From Brevibacillus brevis (GTDB lineage Bacteria > Bacillota > Bacilli > Brevibacillales > Brevibacillaceae), in contig NZ_LR134338.1 of NCBI RefSeq assembly GCF_900637055.1, positions 3,296,001 through 3,360,000 of the forward strand: a stretch of 64,000 bases of DNA, written 5' to 3'. Below are positions 1-8,284 of the stretch, in pieces. The first letter of the stretch is position 1. Each line of letters begins with the position of its first letter. A program made the translations under genes and the position numbers. The notes below the pieces were generated by a model. That model worked only from the letters and a program-made list of their open reading frames with translations, made no database searches and was not told where the DNA came from.

Positions 1-341
1 TTCGGGCTGATACTCCCTTCCATGTGTCCCATCCAGTAGAGGAACACGCGTGCCATGGATTGACCATGGACGATCGCTGCCGCATGGTCGCGGTAGGTTG
101 GGAAAAGCCAATCTCCAGGTGTCAATGCCATCGCGCTTCCAACTTGCGAAGCTTCCTGCCCTTCAAAGGGAGCATACGTACCCATTCTTCCTTGTCGTTG
201 CAGGTTAATCGACTTGCGGTCAAACTGGCGAACTAGCACCATATTTTCATACATCTTGATCATCGTCGCCTCGTCTAATTGCCCCTTGAGATCGCCTACC
301 AGCTCACCCGCTGGACTCAATACCTGATATAATGAAGACAT
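1..341 (-). CDS. Thiamine-dependent dehydrogenase E1 component, alpha subunit (5' part only)
   Basis: The frame opens at ATG 339-341 behind a GAGAGGG ribosome site and stays open to the left edge, giving 113 residues. The segment RQFDRKSINLQRQGRMG...APFEGQEASQVGSAMAL...YRDH is the typical N-terminal third of E1-alpha of the pyruvate, acetoin or branched-chain 2-oxoacid dehydrogenase complexes, nearest by eye to PdhA of Bacillus. The enzyme decarboxylates the oxoacid on thiamine diphosphate together with a beta subunit. The thiamine-binding GDG motif lies beyond the window, so the substrate cannot be settled. The gene is read from a sigma-54 promoter and faces away from a sigma-54 activator, which suggests inducible carbon use, as in acetoin or branched-chain keto acid operons, rather than the housekeeping PDH. 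Confidence 0.85.
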   Translation of the reverse strand, partial: MSSLYQVLSPAGELVGDLKGQLDEATMIKMYENMVLVRQFDRKSINLQRQGRMGTYAPFEGQEASQVGSAMALTPGDWLFPTYRDHAAAIVHGQSMARVFLYWMGHMEGSISP

Positions 342-370
342 GAAATCATCCCTCTCTTTTTCAATGAAAA

Positions 371-382
371 ACACCGCGGTGT
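371..382. promoter_or_regulatory. Perfect 12-bp palindrome in the E1-alpha leader
   Basis: ACACCGCGGTGT is a perfect dyad; the flanks (GAAAG before and TTTTC after, minus strand) extend it to a nearly perfect 22-bp hairpin. It lies between the predicted sigma-54 start point near 425 and the E1-alpha start codon, so it would be transcribed. It could be an operator or an RNA hairpin; neither can be chosen from sequence. Confidence 0.45.
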
Positions 383-435
383 CTTTCGATAATGTGATTC
401 TGATCGTCTTGCTTCTGCTTTCGTTCCTATAGAAG

Positions 436-451
436 AGCAAATAGCATGCCA
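436..451 (-). promoter_or_regulatory. Sigma-54 (-24/-12) promoter
   Basis: On the minus strand the sequence TGGCATGCTATTTGCT matches the sigma-54 consensus TGGCACG-N4-TTGCW with only one substitution, with the invariant GG and GC at correct spacing. It points toward the E1-alpha gene and predicts a start about 85 nt before its ATG. The divergent enhancer-binding protein is the obvious activator. Confidence 0.85.
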
Positions 452-456
452 AACAT

Positions 457-471
457 TTGAAAGCGATTTCA
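457..471. promoter_or_regulatory. CcpA cre box
   Basis: TTGAAAGCGATTTCA fits the cre consensus WTGNAANCGNWNNCW at every fixed position. It sits just upstream of the -24 element and about 100 bp before the activator gene, so CcpA could block either transcript. A palindrome TGCATATGCA at 501-510 further upstream could be part of the activator binding site. Confidence 0.65.
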
Positions 472-572
472 CAGCAAAGCGATTCGGAAATGATCATTTT
501 TGCATATGCATGATTGCACACCAATGATTAGTTCTGATTATTCCGTTTACAAGCCTATCTAGGAGGACTTCG

Positions 573-1982
573 ATGTATCAAACCAAGTATTTCCAGGCCA
601 GTGACAATCATGAGCTGGCAAAATTGCTGACGACTATCTTCAGTACGTCCCACGATGGATTGGCAATCTGTGACCGTAACGGCTACGTCCTGCTCTACAA
701 TGAGGCGTACTTGAACATCACGGGAGTTCCCGCCGACATCTTGAATAATTTTAGCTTTATGGAGCAAAAGGAAATGCACCTTGTTCCGGACTCTTCTGCT
801 GTACGTACGATTTTGACAAAACAAACGCATAGTGTCGTGATCGATTATGCGAACGGCCGGCAAGCGATCAACACAGCTACCCCGCTGCTCGATTCAAACA
901 AGGAATTATTGTTTGTGGTGGGAAATGTGCGTGACGTCACAGAGCTGAATCAGCTTCAGAAGGAGCTGGAGGAAACACGTCAAATCAATTCCGCGTATCA
1001 AAGGGCGTTAGAGCATATCCAAACCGACGGTGACTTTGACGAGCAGATCATTTATCGCAGTGGGCTCATGCACCGAATCGCTTCACTCGCCAAACGCTTT
1101 GCGACCAACGACTCCCCCATCCTTTTGCTAGGCGAGTCTGGTGTCGGAAAAGATGTCATGGCGAGCTACATTCACGCCCAAAGCGGACGAACTGGTGAAT
1201 TCGTCAAGATTAACTGTGGGGCTATTCCCGAGCATTTGCTTGAGTCAGAATTGTTTGGCTATGAGAAAGGCGCATTTACGGGGGCAAGTCAATCGAAGGA
1301 GGGATTGTTTGAGCTGGCGGATCGAGGAACCATTTTTCTCGATGAGATTGGAGACCTCCCTTTTCCTTTACAGGTGAAGCTCTTGAATGTCTTGCAGGAT
1401 GGACGGATTCGCAGACTCGGGGGAAAAACATCGCGTCAGGTTAACATGCGTATCATCGCTGCCACCAATAGTGATTTGGAAGCGATGGTGGAACAAAAGC
1501 GTTTTCGGCAAGATTTGTTCTATCGGTTAAACGTGCTTGCCCTCACCATTCCACCCTTGCGTGAGCGTCGCGAGGATATTCCGGCTCTCATTTTCTACTA
1601 TTTGAAAAAGCTTGAATGGAAGTACCAGCAAGAAATGCGCATCGAAACAGATGCGATGGAGGCACTGATGGATTATGATTGGCCAGGGAATACACGCGAG
1701 CTGAAAAATGTGGTGGAACGTTCTTTCCACATGTGTGAAAATGGGCGAATTACGTTTGATCAGCTGCCGGCGTCCATTCGGAATACGCAACAGACAGCCC
1801 TTCCGCTCCATCTCGCCAAAATGGATGAACCGTTGCCGCTAAAAGAAGCAGTTGAACGGTTTGAACGAGCGTATATCCAACGCCTCTTGAAAGAGACAGA
1901 CACCATGCAGCAGTGTGCGGATAAGCTGCAAGTGAACATATCTACGCTTGTTAGAAAAAAACGCAGCCTCGGCATTAAATAG
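573..1982 (+). CDS. Sigma-54-dependent transcriptional activator with PAS sensor domain
   Basis: The 469-residue protein has a PAS domain (about residues 20-125), a short coiled linker, an AAA+ ATPase and a C-terminal helix-turn-helix. Walker A GESGVGKD is at 187-194 and the sigma-54-contacting GAFTGA loop at 233-238, so it should be able to drive open complex formation. The ATG at 573 follows an AGGAGG site at 561-566. The final helix region (CADKLQVNISTLVRKKRSLG) is the Fis-type DNA-binding part. It is divergent from the E1-alpha gene, whose promoter is of the sigma-54 class, so that operon is the likely target. Similar activators are AcoR, BkdR and RocR; the PAS input suggests a small ligand but does not identify it. 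Confidence 0.93.
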   Translation: MYQTKYFQASDNHELAKLLTTIFSTSHDGLAICDRNGYVLLYNEAYLNITGVPADILNNFSFMEQKEMHLVPDSSAVRTILTKQTHSVVIDYANGRQAINTATPLLDSNKELLFVVGNVRDVTELNQLQKELEETRQINSAYQRALEHIQTDGDFDEQIIYRSGLMHRIASLAKRFATNDSPILLLGESGVGKDVMASYIHAQSGRTGEFVKINCGAIPEHLLESELFGYEKGAFTGASQSKEGLFELADRGTIFLDEIGDLPFPLQVKLLNVLQDGRIRRLGGKTSRQVNMRIIAATNSDLEAMVEQKRFRQDLFYRLNVLALTIPPLRERREDIPALIFYYLKKLEWKYQQEMRIETDAMEALMDYDWPGNTRELKNVVERSFHMCENGRITFDQLPASIRNTQQTALPLHLAKMDEPLPLKEAVERFERAYIQRLLKETDTMQQCADKLQVNISTLVRKKRSLGIK

Positions 1983-1991
1983 TGCAAAAGG

Positions 1992-2022
1992 GAAAGCCCG
2001 ATACACGTAGGTTCGGGCTTTC
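1992..2022. terminator. Bidirectional intrinsic terminator
   Basis: GAAAGCCCGA and its complement TTCGGGCTTTC pair around a 10-nt loop between two convergent genes. It can end both the activator transcript and the sugar operon coming from the right. Confidence 0.8.
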
Positions 2023-2048
2023 TCATTATTCTCGCAATACATCCAGAC

Positions 2049-2477
2049 CTATTTCACAAGCCCTTCTCTTAACGTGTTGATCCCATGCTCCAGATACCCC
2101 TTCAAACAGCTTAAGACATAAACCCAGCCTTCTTTATTGTCGACCATTTTTTGAAGGAGCGCAGGATCATTTTCTTGAAAACCCTCTTCGTTCACTTCGA
2201 TGATCGTCGTGGCTTCATCCACCGCTTTTAACGTAATCGTTACGGTATTTTCTTCTCCGGCCCACTGGAAAAAGATTCGTTTATCCACTTCGATTTCGCG
2301 AACGGTAATGCCTACTTCTGCGTTGTAAATGTCGTAGAATAACGTAATGTTCTTTCCTTCCTCCCACCTTGCCGAGCTGGAAGAGAACCAGAAGTTGCCG
2401 ATTTTCGCCGGGTCCACGAAAGCTTCGAACACTTCATGGGCAGGCCTGTTAATCTGAAATTTTGTAAGATTGTTCAT
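2049..2477 (-). CDS. SRPBCC / AHSA1-family protein
   Basis: The 142-residue protein has the START-like fold typical of the Aha1/CalC family: an opening strand MNNLTKFQINRPAHEVFEAF, a central IDYxNAEVGITVREIEVDKRIFFQW-like region and a long C-terminal helix (KEGWVYVLSCLKGYLEHGINTLREG). Such proteins bind hydrophobic ligands; the function of this subgroup is unknown. The start at 2477 was preferred over an earlier in-frame ATG because it begins exactly at the domain. It lies 82 bp after the permease gene on the same strand and before the shared terminator, so it may be the last gene of the sugar operon, though nothing else links it to sugars. Confidence 0.8.
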   Translation of the reverse strand: MNNLTKFQINRPAHEVFEAFVDPAKIGNFWFSSSSARWEEGKNITLFYDIYNAEVGITVREIEVDKRIFFQWAGEENTVTITLKAVDEATTIIEVNEEGFQENDPALLQKMVDNKEGWVYVLSCLKGYLEHGINTLREGLVK

Positions 2478-2559
2478 GCGCTCGTCAACTCTCTTTCTGA
2501 TTGCTGCTTCCACCGTATCATAATCACACTTGCGAGACAAATAATAGAGTAACTCCCTT

Positions 2560-3387
2560 TTATTCTTTTACTGCCCCAGAAGTCAGTCCTGAGATAATCC
2601 GCTTCTGGAAAATCAACACCATCACCACGAGCGGGATCGTCACAATGATGGAGGCCGCAGATATTTCCCCCCACGGGATTGTAAACATTCCCTGAAACAT
2701 GACGATTCCCACAGGCACAGTCTTCATTGCTTCCTGCGTATTCAACGTCAAGGCGAATAAAAATTCATTCCACGCTGCTATAAAAACGAGGATGGCGGTC
2801 GTAAAAACCCCTGGCATGGCGAGTGGGAAAAACACTTTGGTCATCGTCTGCCAAATGCTCGCCCCGTCTACTTTGGCCGCTTCGCCCAAATCACTCGGTA
2901 TTTTGCGAAAAAAGATGGTTAAATTCCAGATCGCAAGCGGCAGTGCGAAAGTTGTATAAGGAATGATCAGGCCTATGTAGCTGTTCGTTAAGCCCATCGA
3001 TTGCATGAACATAAAAATAGGTGAAATAGTTGCGATCTGCGGAAACATGGACACAGCCAGTACGACACCCAATATAATGGTCTTTCCCCGAAAGGACAGC
3101 CAGGCAATCGCATATGCAGCAAAAGAAGCGATCGTAATGGAGTAGAGAGTGGTTAACGTCGCCACGACAGTCGAATTCCACAAGTAACGGGCAAACGGTC
3201 TTTCCGTGAAGACACGGACAAAGTTGTCAAACGAAGGGTTTTGGATGATAAAATGAAAGGCTCGCTCTCCAAACAGCTCCGCTGGTGGCTTCAATGCTGC
3301 GAGGAGAATCCATAAAAACGGGAACATCACAAGAAAAATGAATAGCAGTAGACCGACGTAAAACAAGGGACCCGTATGTTTGCGCAT
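2560..3387 (-). CDS. Carbohydrate ABC transporter permease, MalG type
   Basis: The 275-residue inner membrane protein has six hydrophobic segments and the EAA signature (EAAKVDGASIWQTMTKVFFPLAMPG), which contacts the ATPase. It starts at an ATG behind AAGGAGGTG, 12 bp after the stop of the MalF-like partner, so the two are translated together. With the lipoprotein encoded upstream it forms an importer for a sugar or glycoside. No ATPase gene is in the cluster; as in many Bacillota, a shared MsmX-type ATPase encoded elsewhere probably powers it. Confidence 0.93.
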   Translation of the reverse strand: MRKHTGPLFYVGLLLFIFLVMFPFLWILLAALKPPAELFGERAFHFIIQNPSFDNFVRVFTERPFARYLWNSTVVATLTTLYSITIASFAAYAIAWLSFRGKTIILGVVLAVSMFPQIATISPIFMFMQSMGLTNSYIGLIIPYTTFALPLAIWNLTIFFRKIPSDLGEAAKVDGASIWQTMTKVFFPLAMPGVFTTAILVFIAAWNEFLFALTLNTQEAMKTVPVGIVMFQGMFTIPWGEISAASIIVTIPLVVMVLIFQKRIISGLTSGAVKE

Positions 3388-3399
3388 CCAATCACCTCC

Positions 3400-4710
3400 T
3401 TATTTGCCACTGCCATCACTCAGCAGATCAGCTCCCAATATTTTGACATAGCCGATGGAGATCAACGCCACACATAAAAATACAATAACTGCGAGCGCGG
3501 ATCCTTCTCCGAAACTCATTTGAGCAAACATCGTTTTGTACGCGTAAATGGAAATGGTCTCGGTCGAGTTCCCAGGTGCCCCACCTGTCAGCGTGTAAAT
3601 CAAATCAAATACACGGAATGCATCAAGTGTACGGAACAATAACGCCACCAGAATCGTTGATTTCAGCATCGGCAGCGTTATACGGAAAAATTGCTGGGTG
3701 CGGGTGGCACCGTCGACAGAAGCTGCTTCATACAAGCTTTGCGGGATCGTTTGCAAGCCTGCGAATAAGAGCAAAGCCATGAATGGCGTCGTTTTCCACA
3801 CATCTGCCAAAATTACGGAAAACATGGCCCCAGCCTTTGTCGTCAGAAGCATCCCCATATCTGAGATCAGCCCTGCCTGCTCAAAAAGATAGGCAACGAT
3901 GCCATTTTGCCCGTCATACAAAAACTTCCACATCATCGCGGAGATAACAGTCGGAATCGCCCACGGTATTAACACGGTTGCTCGAACAAGACTCCTTCCA
4001 CGAAAAGGTCGATTGATCAACAGTGCAATCAATATGCCGAGCACCAATTCAATGGCAACGGAAATAACGGTAAAAAACGCCGTATTGTACAGAGCCCCCC
4101 ACATCCGAGCGTCCGTTAAAAACTTGTTGTAGTAGGCAAAGCCAACAAAGTTGGGCTCGATAATCGAAGCTTCAATGCCTTGGATCACGCCAAGAGCACC
4201 CTCTGGCTTCGAAAGCAGCTTTTGTTCACTCATTTGCAAAAGGACCGCTCTGACTTCCGCCAAGCTGGTTTTGATTGACTCTGTTTGTTCGTTGGAGAGG
4301 CTCACATATTTGAGTTCTGTGGGGACTGGTTTAAAGTCCAGCAATAGCTGATCGATCATTTGGTATCGGCTCGCGACCTCGCCTGTTTGGTTGAGGGAAG
4401 TGTTCATTTGCTCGATTTGCGCTTGGAGCGCGTTCAATTTTTCCTTTGATGACCCTTCTGCAGAGTCCGCCTCCCGCTTTACATACCGGAGCAGATTGGG
4501 TAACGTGCTGACGTAGCGCTCCATATCTAGTCCGTATGAAGAGTGAATCTCTGATTTCGTCGGGTCGTTCAACCGGATGTCGTGCAGACTGATCCAAAAG
4601 GATCGCATGACAGGCCAAATCGCGATAACAAGTATGATGAGCAGTGCAGGAAAAATCAGCAAATACCCCATCTGTTTTTCTGAGAGAGACATTTTGGTTG
4701 TCCGATTCAT
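3400..4710 (-). CDS. Carbohydrate ABC transporter permease, MalF type, with long extracytoplasmic insertion
   Basis: The 436-residue permease begins at ATG 4708-4710 after GGAAGGTGGTG. It has a first membrane helix (MGYLLIFPALLIILVIAIWPV), then about 150 hydrophilic, partly coiled-coil residues, then the usual permease core with EAASVDGATRTQQFFRITLPM. Ordinary CUT1 permeases of Bacillota are near 300 residues; a large insertion after the first helices recalls the P2 loop of E. coli MalF, which contacts the binding protein. Here the insertion could do the same. Gene order lipoprotein, MalF, MalG is standard for CUT1 importers. Confidence 0.92.
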   Translation of the reverse strand: MNRTTKMSLSEKQMGYLLIFPALLIILVIAIWPVMRSFWISLHDIRLNDPTKSEIHSSYGLDMERYVSTLPNLLRYVKREADSAEGSSKEKLNALQAQIEQMNTSLNQTGEVASRYQMIDQLLLDFKPVPTELKYVSLSNEQTESIKTSLAEVRAVLLQMSEQKLLSKPEGALGVIQGIEASIIEPNFVGFAYYNKFLTDARMWGALYNTAFFTVISVAIELVLGILIALLINRPFRGRSLVRATVLIPWAIPTVISAMMWKFLYDGQNGIVAYLFEQAGLISDMGMLLTTKAGAMFSVILADVWKTTPFMALLLFAGLQTIPQSLYEAASVDGATRTQQFFRITLPMLKSTILVALLFRTLDAFRVFDLIYTLTGGAPGNSTETISIYAYKTMFAQMSFGEGSALAVIVFLCVALISIGYVKILGADLLSDGSGK

Positions 4711-4818
4711 CCGTTCACCACCTTCCTTCCCGCTAGAAGCTTGCTTGTGCTTGCCTGATCGTTGTGCAGCTTCCAAGGAAGCCGGTTAGACCCCCTTGGA
4801 AGCCCCACATGTTGCCGC

Positions 4819-6147
4819 TTATTTTTTCATCAAATCGTTCATCTGTGTTTCCATGTTTTGCACCGCTTGCTCGGCTGTTTGCTGCCCTGCGAGTGCTTTG
4901 GACACCTCGATCTGGATCACTTCCGAAATTTTTGGATAGATCGGAGTCGTTGGACGAGATACTGCAGCGCTTACGCCATCGACGAAATCTTTGTTGGCAA
5001 ACAACGGACTGGCTTTTTGAACATCGGCATCTTCGTAGGCTGGCAGGTAGGTTGGTGCGAGCCCACCTTCTACAGCGGATATTTTCTGACCCTCTGGACC
5101 TGTCATGAATTTGAGGAATTCCCATGCTTCTTTCGGGTGCTTCGAGAACTTGTTGATTCCGCCCATCCAACCGCCGAGTGCTGCTGCGGAGCCTGCATCG
5201 CCTGCTGGCAGTGGAGCGATCCCGACTTGATCAACGATTTTGGACTGGGTCTGATCCTGCGCCAACGCGAACTGGTATGGCCAGTTGCGGATAAAAGGTG
5301 CCTGCCCCTCGAGGAATGCGGTGTGTGATTCCGGCTCCATGAATGTGGTGATATTGGTTGGGACGAAATCGGATTTGACGACTTCGATCATTTTTTTCAA
5401 CCCTTTGATCGTAGCCGGATTGTTGACCGCTACTTTGCCTTGTTCATCCAAAATTTTTCCACCGTACGATGCACTGAACTCGACAAAGTTGCAAACCAAT
5501 CCTTCATATTGCTTGGCTTGCATCAAGTAGCCGAACTTCGTGCCTCCCTTGCCCTTCGTTGCTTTTGCTTGGGCAATCAGATCATCCCACGTCTTTGGTG
5601 CTTCGGCTACGAGATCTTTGCGATAAAACAAGAGACCCGCGTCGATAAACTTTGGCATGGTCCATTGCTGACCGCCAAAGTTCCCGGCATCCATAGCCCC
5701 TTTGATATATTTTCCGGTTTCGATCCCGTCCTGTTCCATCAGGCGATCGAGCGGCAGGAGATAACCCGCTTGTGCGAACTCAGCCGGCCAGATAACGTCC
5801 AGGTCAAATACATCGATCTCGGAGGATTGCGCACTAAACATTGTCACGTATTGATCATGACTCTGCCCGGAATCGGCAGGCATCTCACGGATTTCTACTT
5901 CGATATTCGGATTGGCTTTTTGGAAGGCTTCGACGAGCTTTTTGGTGGAATCCGTCGCGTCTTTCCCACGTGCGTAGACGAGTTTGATTTTTTCGGCTGC
6001 GGGTTGTGCTGGCTCTGTCGTGGTAGGTGTCGCTGGCTGTGGGGTCGAATCCGTAGAGGCTTGCTGAGGTGTAGAGGAACATGCTGCCAATGAGAAGGCC
6101 ATTAATAAGGTAAGTCCAACGGATGTAAGTCTTTTCGCAACTTTCAT
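4819..6147 (-). CDS. Sugar ABC transporter substrate-binding lipoprotein
   Basis: The 442-residue protein has a lipoprotein signal (MKVAKRLTSVGLTLLMAFSL, lipobox LAAC) followed by a Thr/Pro/Gln-rich linker and a cluster B binding-protein body: IKLVYARGKDATDSTKKLVEAFQKANPNIEVEI at the front and a WEFLKFMTGPEGQK motif near the end. It is expected to be anchored outside the membrane and to deliver a carbohydrate to the two permeases downstream. A GGGGG ribosome site lies 8 nt before the ATG. The ligand is not evident; the neighbouring dehydrogenase and isomerase suggest a modified sugar or glycoside. Confidence 0.93.
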   Translation of the reverse strand: MKVAKRLTSVGLTLLMAFSLAACSSTPQQASTDSTPQPATPTTTEPAQPAAEKIKLVYARGKDATDSTKKLVEAFQKANPNIEVEIREMPADSGQSHDQYVTMFSAQSSEIDVFDLDVIWPAEFAQAGYLLPLDRLMEQDGIETGKYIKGAMDAGNFGGQQWTMPKFIDAGLLFYRKDLVAEAPKTWDDLIAQAKATKGKGGTKFGYLMQAKQYEGLVCNFVEFSASYGGKILDEQGKVAVNNPATIKGLKKMIEVVKSDFVPTNITTFMEPESHTAFLEGQAPFIRNWPYQFALAQDQTQSKIVDQVGIAPLPAGDAGSAAALGGWMGGINKFSKHPKEAWEFLKFMTGPEGQKISAVEGGLAPTYLPAYEDADVQKASPLFANKDFVDGVSAAVSRPTTPIYPKISEVIQIEVSKALAGQQTAEQAVQNMETQMNDLMKK

Positions 6148-6180
6148 CTAAGTAACCCCCTATGCTCATGTTAAGAAAAC

Positions 6181-7239
6181 CTAAAAACGGACTGCTTCAC
6201 CCTTTTGTGCAGATGCGTAGATGGCTTCGATCAATCTGTTGATGTACAAGGCTTGTTCCGGTGTGCAGAGAACCTCTGCCTTCCCTTCGATGGCGTCGAT
6301 AAAATTACGGAATAAGAGTACGCGTTCTTTTTGAGGCTTTGTCGTTATTTCTGTCGAGGCAGTTACGCCGTTCCACTCGTGGTAAAGCCTGAATTGGTTA
6401 TCCAATAAACGAAGGGATGCGCCACCCTCTTGTCCATATAGTTGAAGGAAAACGTTTTCCTCTTCGATGTGAGAAGCCCAGCTCGCATCGAGCGTAAGCG
6501 ACAATCCGTTCTCAAAGGTGATCATCGCCACTGCCATATCTTCCACGTCAAACTTCCCGTTATCATCGATCCTTCCCCACTCTGACAAGCCGCGTTTGTG
6601 AGGCCCGAATTGCGCGTACGTTTGCCCGAGGACGGATACAGGCTTTGGATGGTCCAAGAGCCATAAGGTCAAATCGAGCATATGTACGCCGATATCAATC
6701 AACGGACCGCCGCCTGCCCATTCTTTTTGCGTAAACCAGCTTCCCCATCCTGGAATCCCATTTCGTCTGACCCATCCGGTCTTGGCGTGATAAATGTTCC
6801 CTAGCTTTCCTTCCTTCAGCCATGTTTTGACTTGAAGGGAATCGCTTCGGAATCGGTTGTTTTGTGCTACCATGAGGATTTTGTCTGCTTTCTTCGCAGC
6901 TTCGATCATATCTTCTGCTTCCTGGGCATTCATCGCCATCGGCTTTTCGCACAGCAAGTGCTTGCCTGCTGCAAGCGCACTTTTGGTTGCTTCTGCATGC
7001 AAGTAGTTCGGGACACAAACAATGATCGCGTCCGTATCAGACTCTTGCAGCATCGTCTCGTATTCGGTGAAAACCTGCGGAATGTCATGCCGCTTCGCCC
7101 GATAGGAAGCCATTTCTGCGGAAATATCTGCAATGGCAACTACCTCTGCTCGCGGCTCTTCCTTGATCGCCTCCAAGTGTGCTTCTGTAATCCCCCCTGC
7201 ACCGATGATTCCGATTTTCCATTTGCGTCGATTCGTCAT
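6181..7239 (-). CDS. Gfo/Idh/MocA-family NAD(P)-dependent oxidoreductase
   Basis: The 352-residue protein has an N-terminal Rossmann fold with GIIGAGGITEAHLEAI, the family motif CEKPMAMNAQEAEDM around residue 100 and a C-terminal sheet domain (GWGSWFTQKEWAGGGPLIDIGVHMLDL) in which the conserved DxxxH forms the active site. Such enzymes oxidise or reduce a hydroxyl of a sugar or inositol. It stands between the isomerase and the lipoprotein genes in the same orientation, 12 bp from the former, so it should act on the imported sugar. The exact substrate cannot be read from sequence. Confidence 0.92.
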   Translation of the reverse strand: MTNRRKWKIGIIGAGGITEAHLEAIKEEPRAEVVAIADISAEMASYRAKRHDIPQVFTEYETMLQESDTDAIIVCVPNYLHAEATKSALAAGKHLLCEKPMAMNAQEAEDMIEAAKKADKILMVAQNNRFRSDSLQVKTWLKEGKLGNIYHAKTGWVRRNGIPGWGSWFTQKEWAGGGPLIDIGVHMLDLTLWLLDHPKPVSVLGQTYAQFGPHKRGLSEWGRIDDNGKFDVEDMAVAMITFENGLSLTLDASWASHIEEENVFLQLYGQEGGASLRLLDNQFRLYHEWNGVTASTEITTKPQKERVLLFRNFIDAIEGKAEVLCTPEQALYINRLIEAIYASAQKGEAVRF

Positions 7240-7251
7240 TTTTTCCCCCTC

Positions 7252-8220
7252 CTAGACCCACCATAGATTCTGGACTGGTTCTCGCAAGATGACTTGCTGC
7301 AAGTTTTGAACAGCGCGCTGAAAGCCTTCCTCAATCGACATGATGGCATCCTCGTGCTCGATGCTCACGACATAATCGTATCCATTCATACGCAGTGCAC
7401 TCATCATATCTGCCCACGTCTGCTGTGAATGCCCATAGCCTACGGTTCGGAAATACCAAGCACGTTCATGTAAATTGGCGTAGGAATTCATATCCGTCAG
7501 CCCGTACATGTTTACCTTTTCCTGGTCGATATACGTGTCTTTGGCATGGAAATGATAGATGGCTTTTTCCTTGCCCAAGATTTTGATCGCAGCTACCGGA
7601 TCAATCCCTTGCCACCACATGTGACTTGGATCGAAGTTTGCCCCGATTCCCTCGCCTACCTGTTCCCGCAGCTTTAGCAGTGTCCCTGGCGTGTGAACGA
7701 GAAAGCCGCCATGCAGCTCCAACGCAACCTTGACATGATGCTCAGTCGCATACGCAGTCCATTCGCGCCAGTACGGGATGAGCTTCTCATTCCATTGCCA
7801 ATGGAGCACGTCACGATACTCATTAGGCCAAGGAGCAACAGGCCAGCTCGGGTACTTCGCTCCTTCGTGGTCGCCTGCCGTGCCAGAAAAGCAATTGACC
7901 ACAGGCACCTCCAGCATCTCGGCTAGCTGTACCGTTTTCACAAACGTATCGTGGGACTGCTGCGCAAAGCTTTTGTCTGGTGTCAACGGGTTGCCGTGAC
8001 AACTGAGTGCGCTGATTATCAATCCCCGATCCTCTACTGCTTTTTTGTACGCTCGTCTTTTTTCTGGACTTTCCAACAGCTCATCCAAATTGCAGTGCGC
8101 ATTGCCCGGATAGCAGCCTGTTCCGATTTCCACCGCCTCTAAACCTGCTGCCTTCACATGATCCAGCATTTCTTCGAACGTCTTCTCGCTAAAAAGAACG
8201 GTAAATACGCCAAGCTTCAT
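7252..8220 (-). CDS. Sugar phosphate isomerase/epimerase (xylose isomerase-like TIM barrel)
   Basis: The 322-residue protein is an AP-endonuclease-2/xylose-isomerase-like barrel. Expected metal ligands are seen in ALELHGG, GANFDPSHMWWQG, YHFHAKDTY and SIEHEDA. Members isomerise or epimerise keto sugars, inosose or related compounds. Pairing with a Gfo/Idh dehydrogenase is common in inositol and 3-keto-glycoside pathways, where oxidation is followed by isomerisation or cleavage. It is the first structural gene after the LacI regulator (64 bp gap) and probably shares its transcript. Confidence 0.9.
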   Translation of the reverse strand: MKLGVFTVLFSEKTFEEMLDHVKAAGLEAVEIGTGCYPGNAHCNLDELLESPEKRRAYKKAVEDRGLIISALSCHGNPLTPDKSFAQQSHDTFVKTVQLAEMLEVPVVNCFSGTAGDHEGAKYPSWPVAPWPNEYRDVLHWQWNEKLIPYWREWTAYATEHHVKVALELHGGFLVHTPGTLLKLREQVGEGIGANFDPSHMWWQGIDPVAAIKILGKEKAIYHFHAKDTYIDQEKVNMYGLTDMNSYANLHERAWYFRTVGYGHSQQTWADMMSALRMNGYDYVVSIEHEDAIMSIEEGFQRAVQNLQQVILREPVQNLWWV

Positions 8221-8284
8221 ATCTCTTCACCCCTTTTGAATGCGTAAACTCGCTTGCTTCTTCTATATGGTAAGACTTGTTGCC

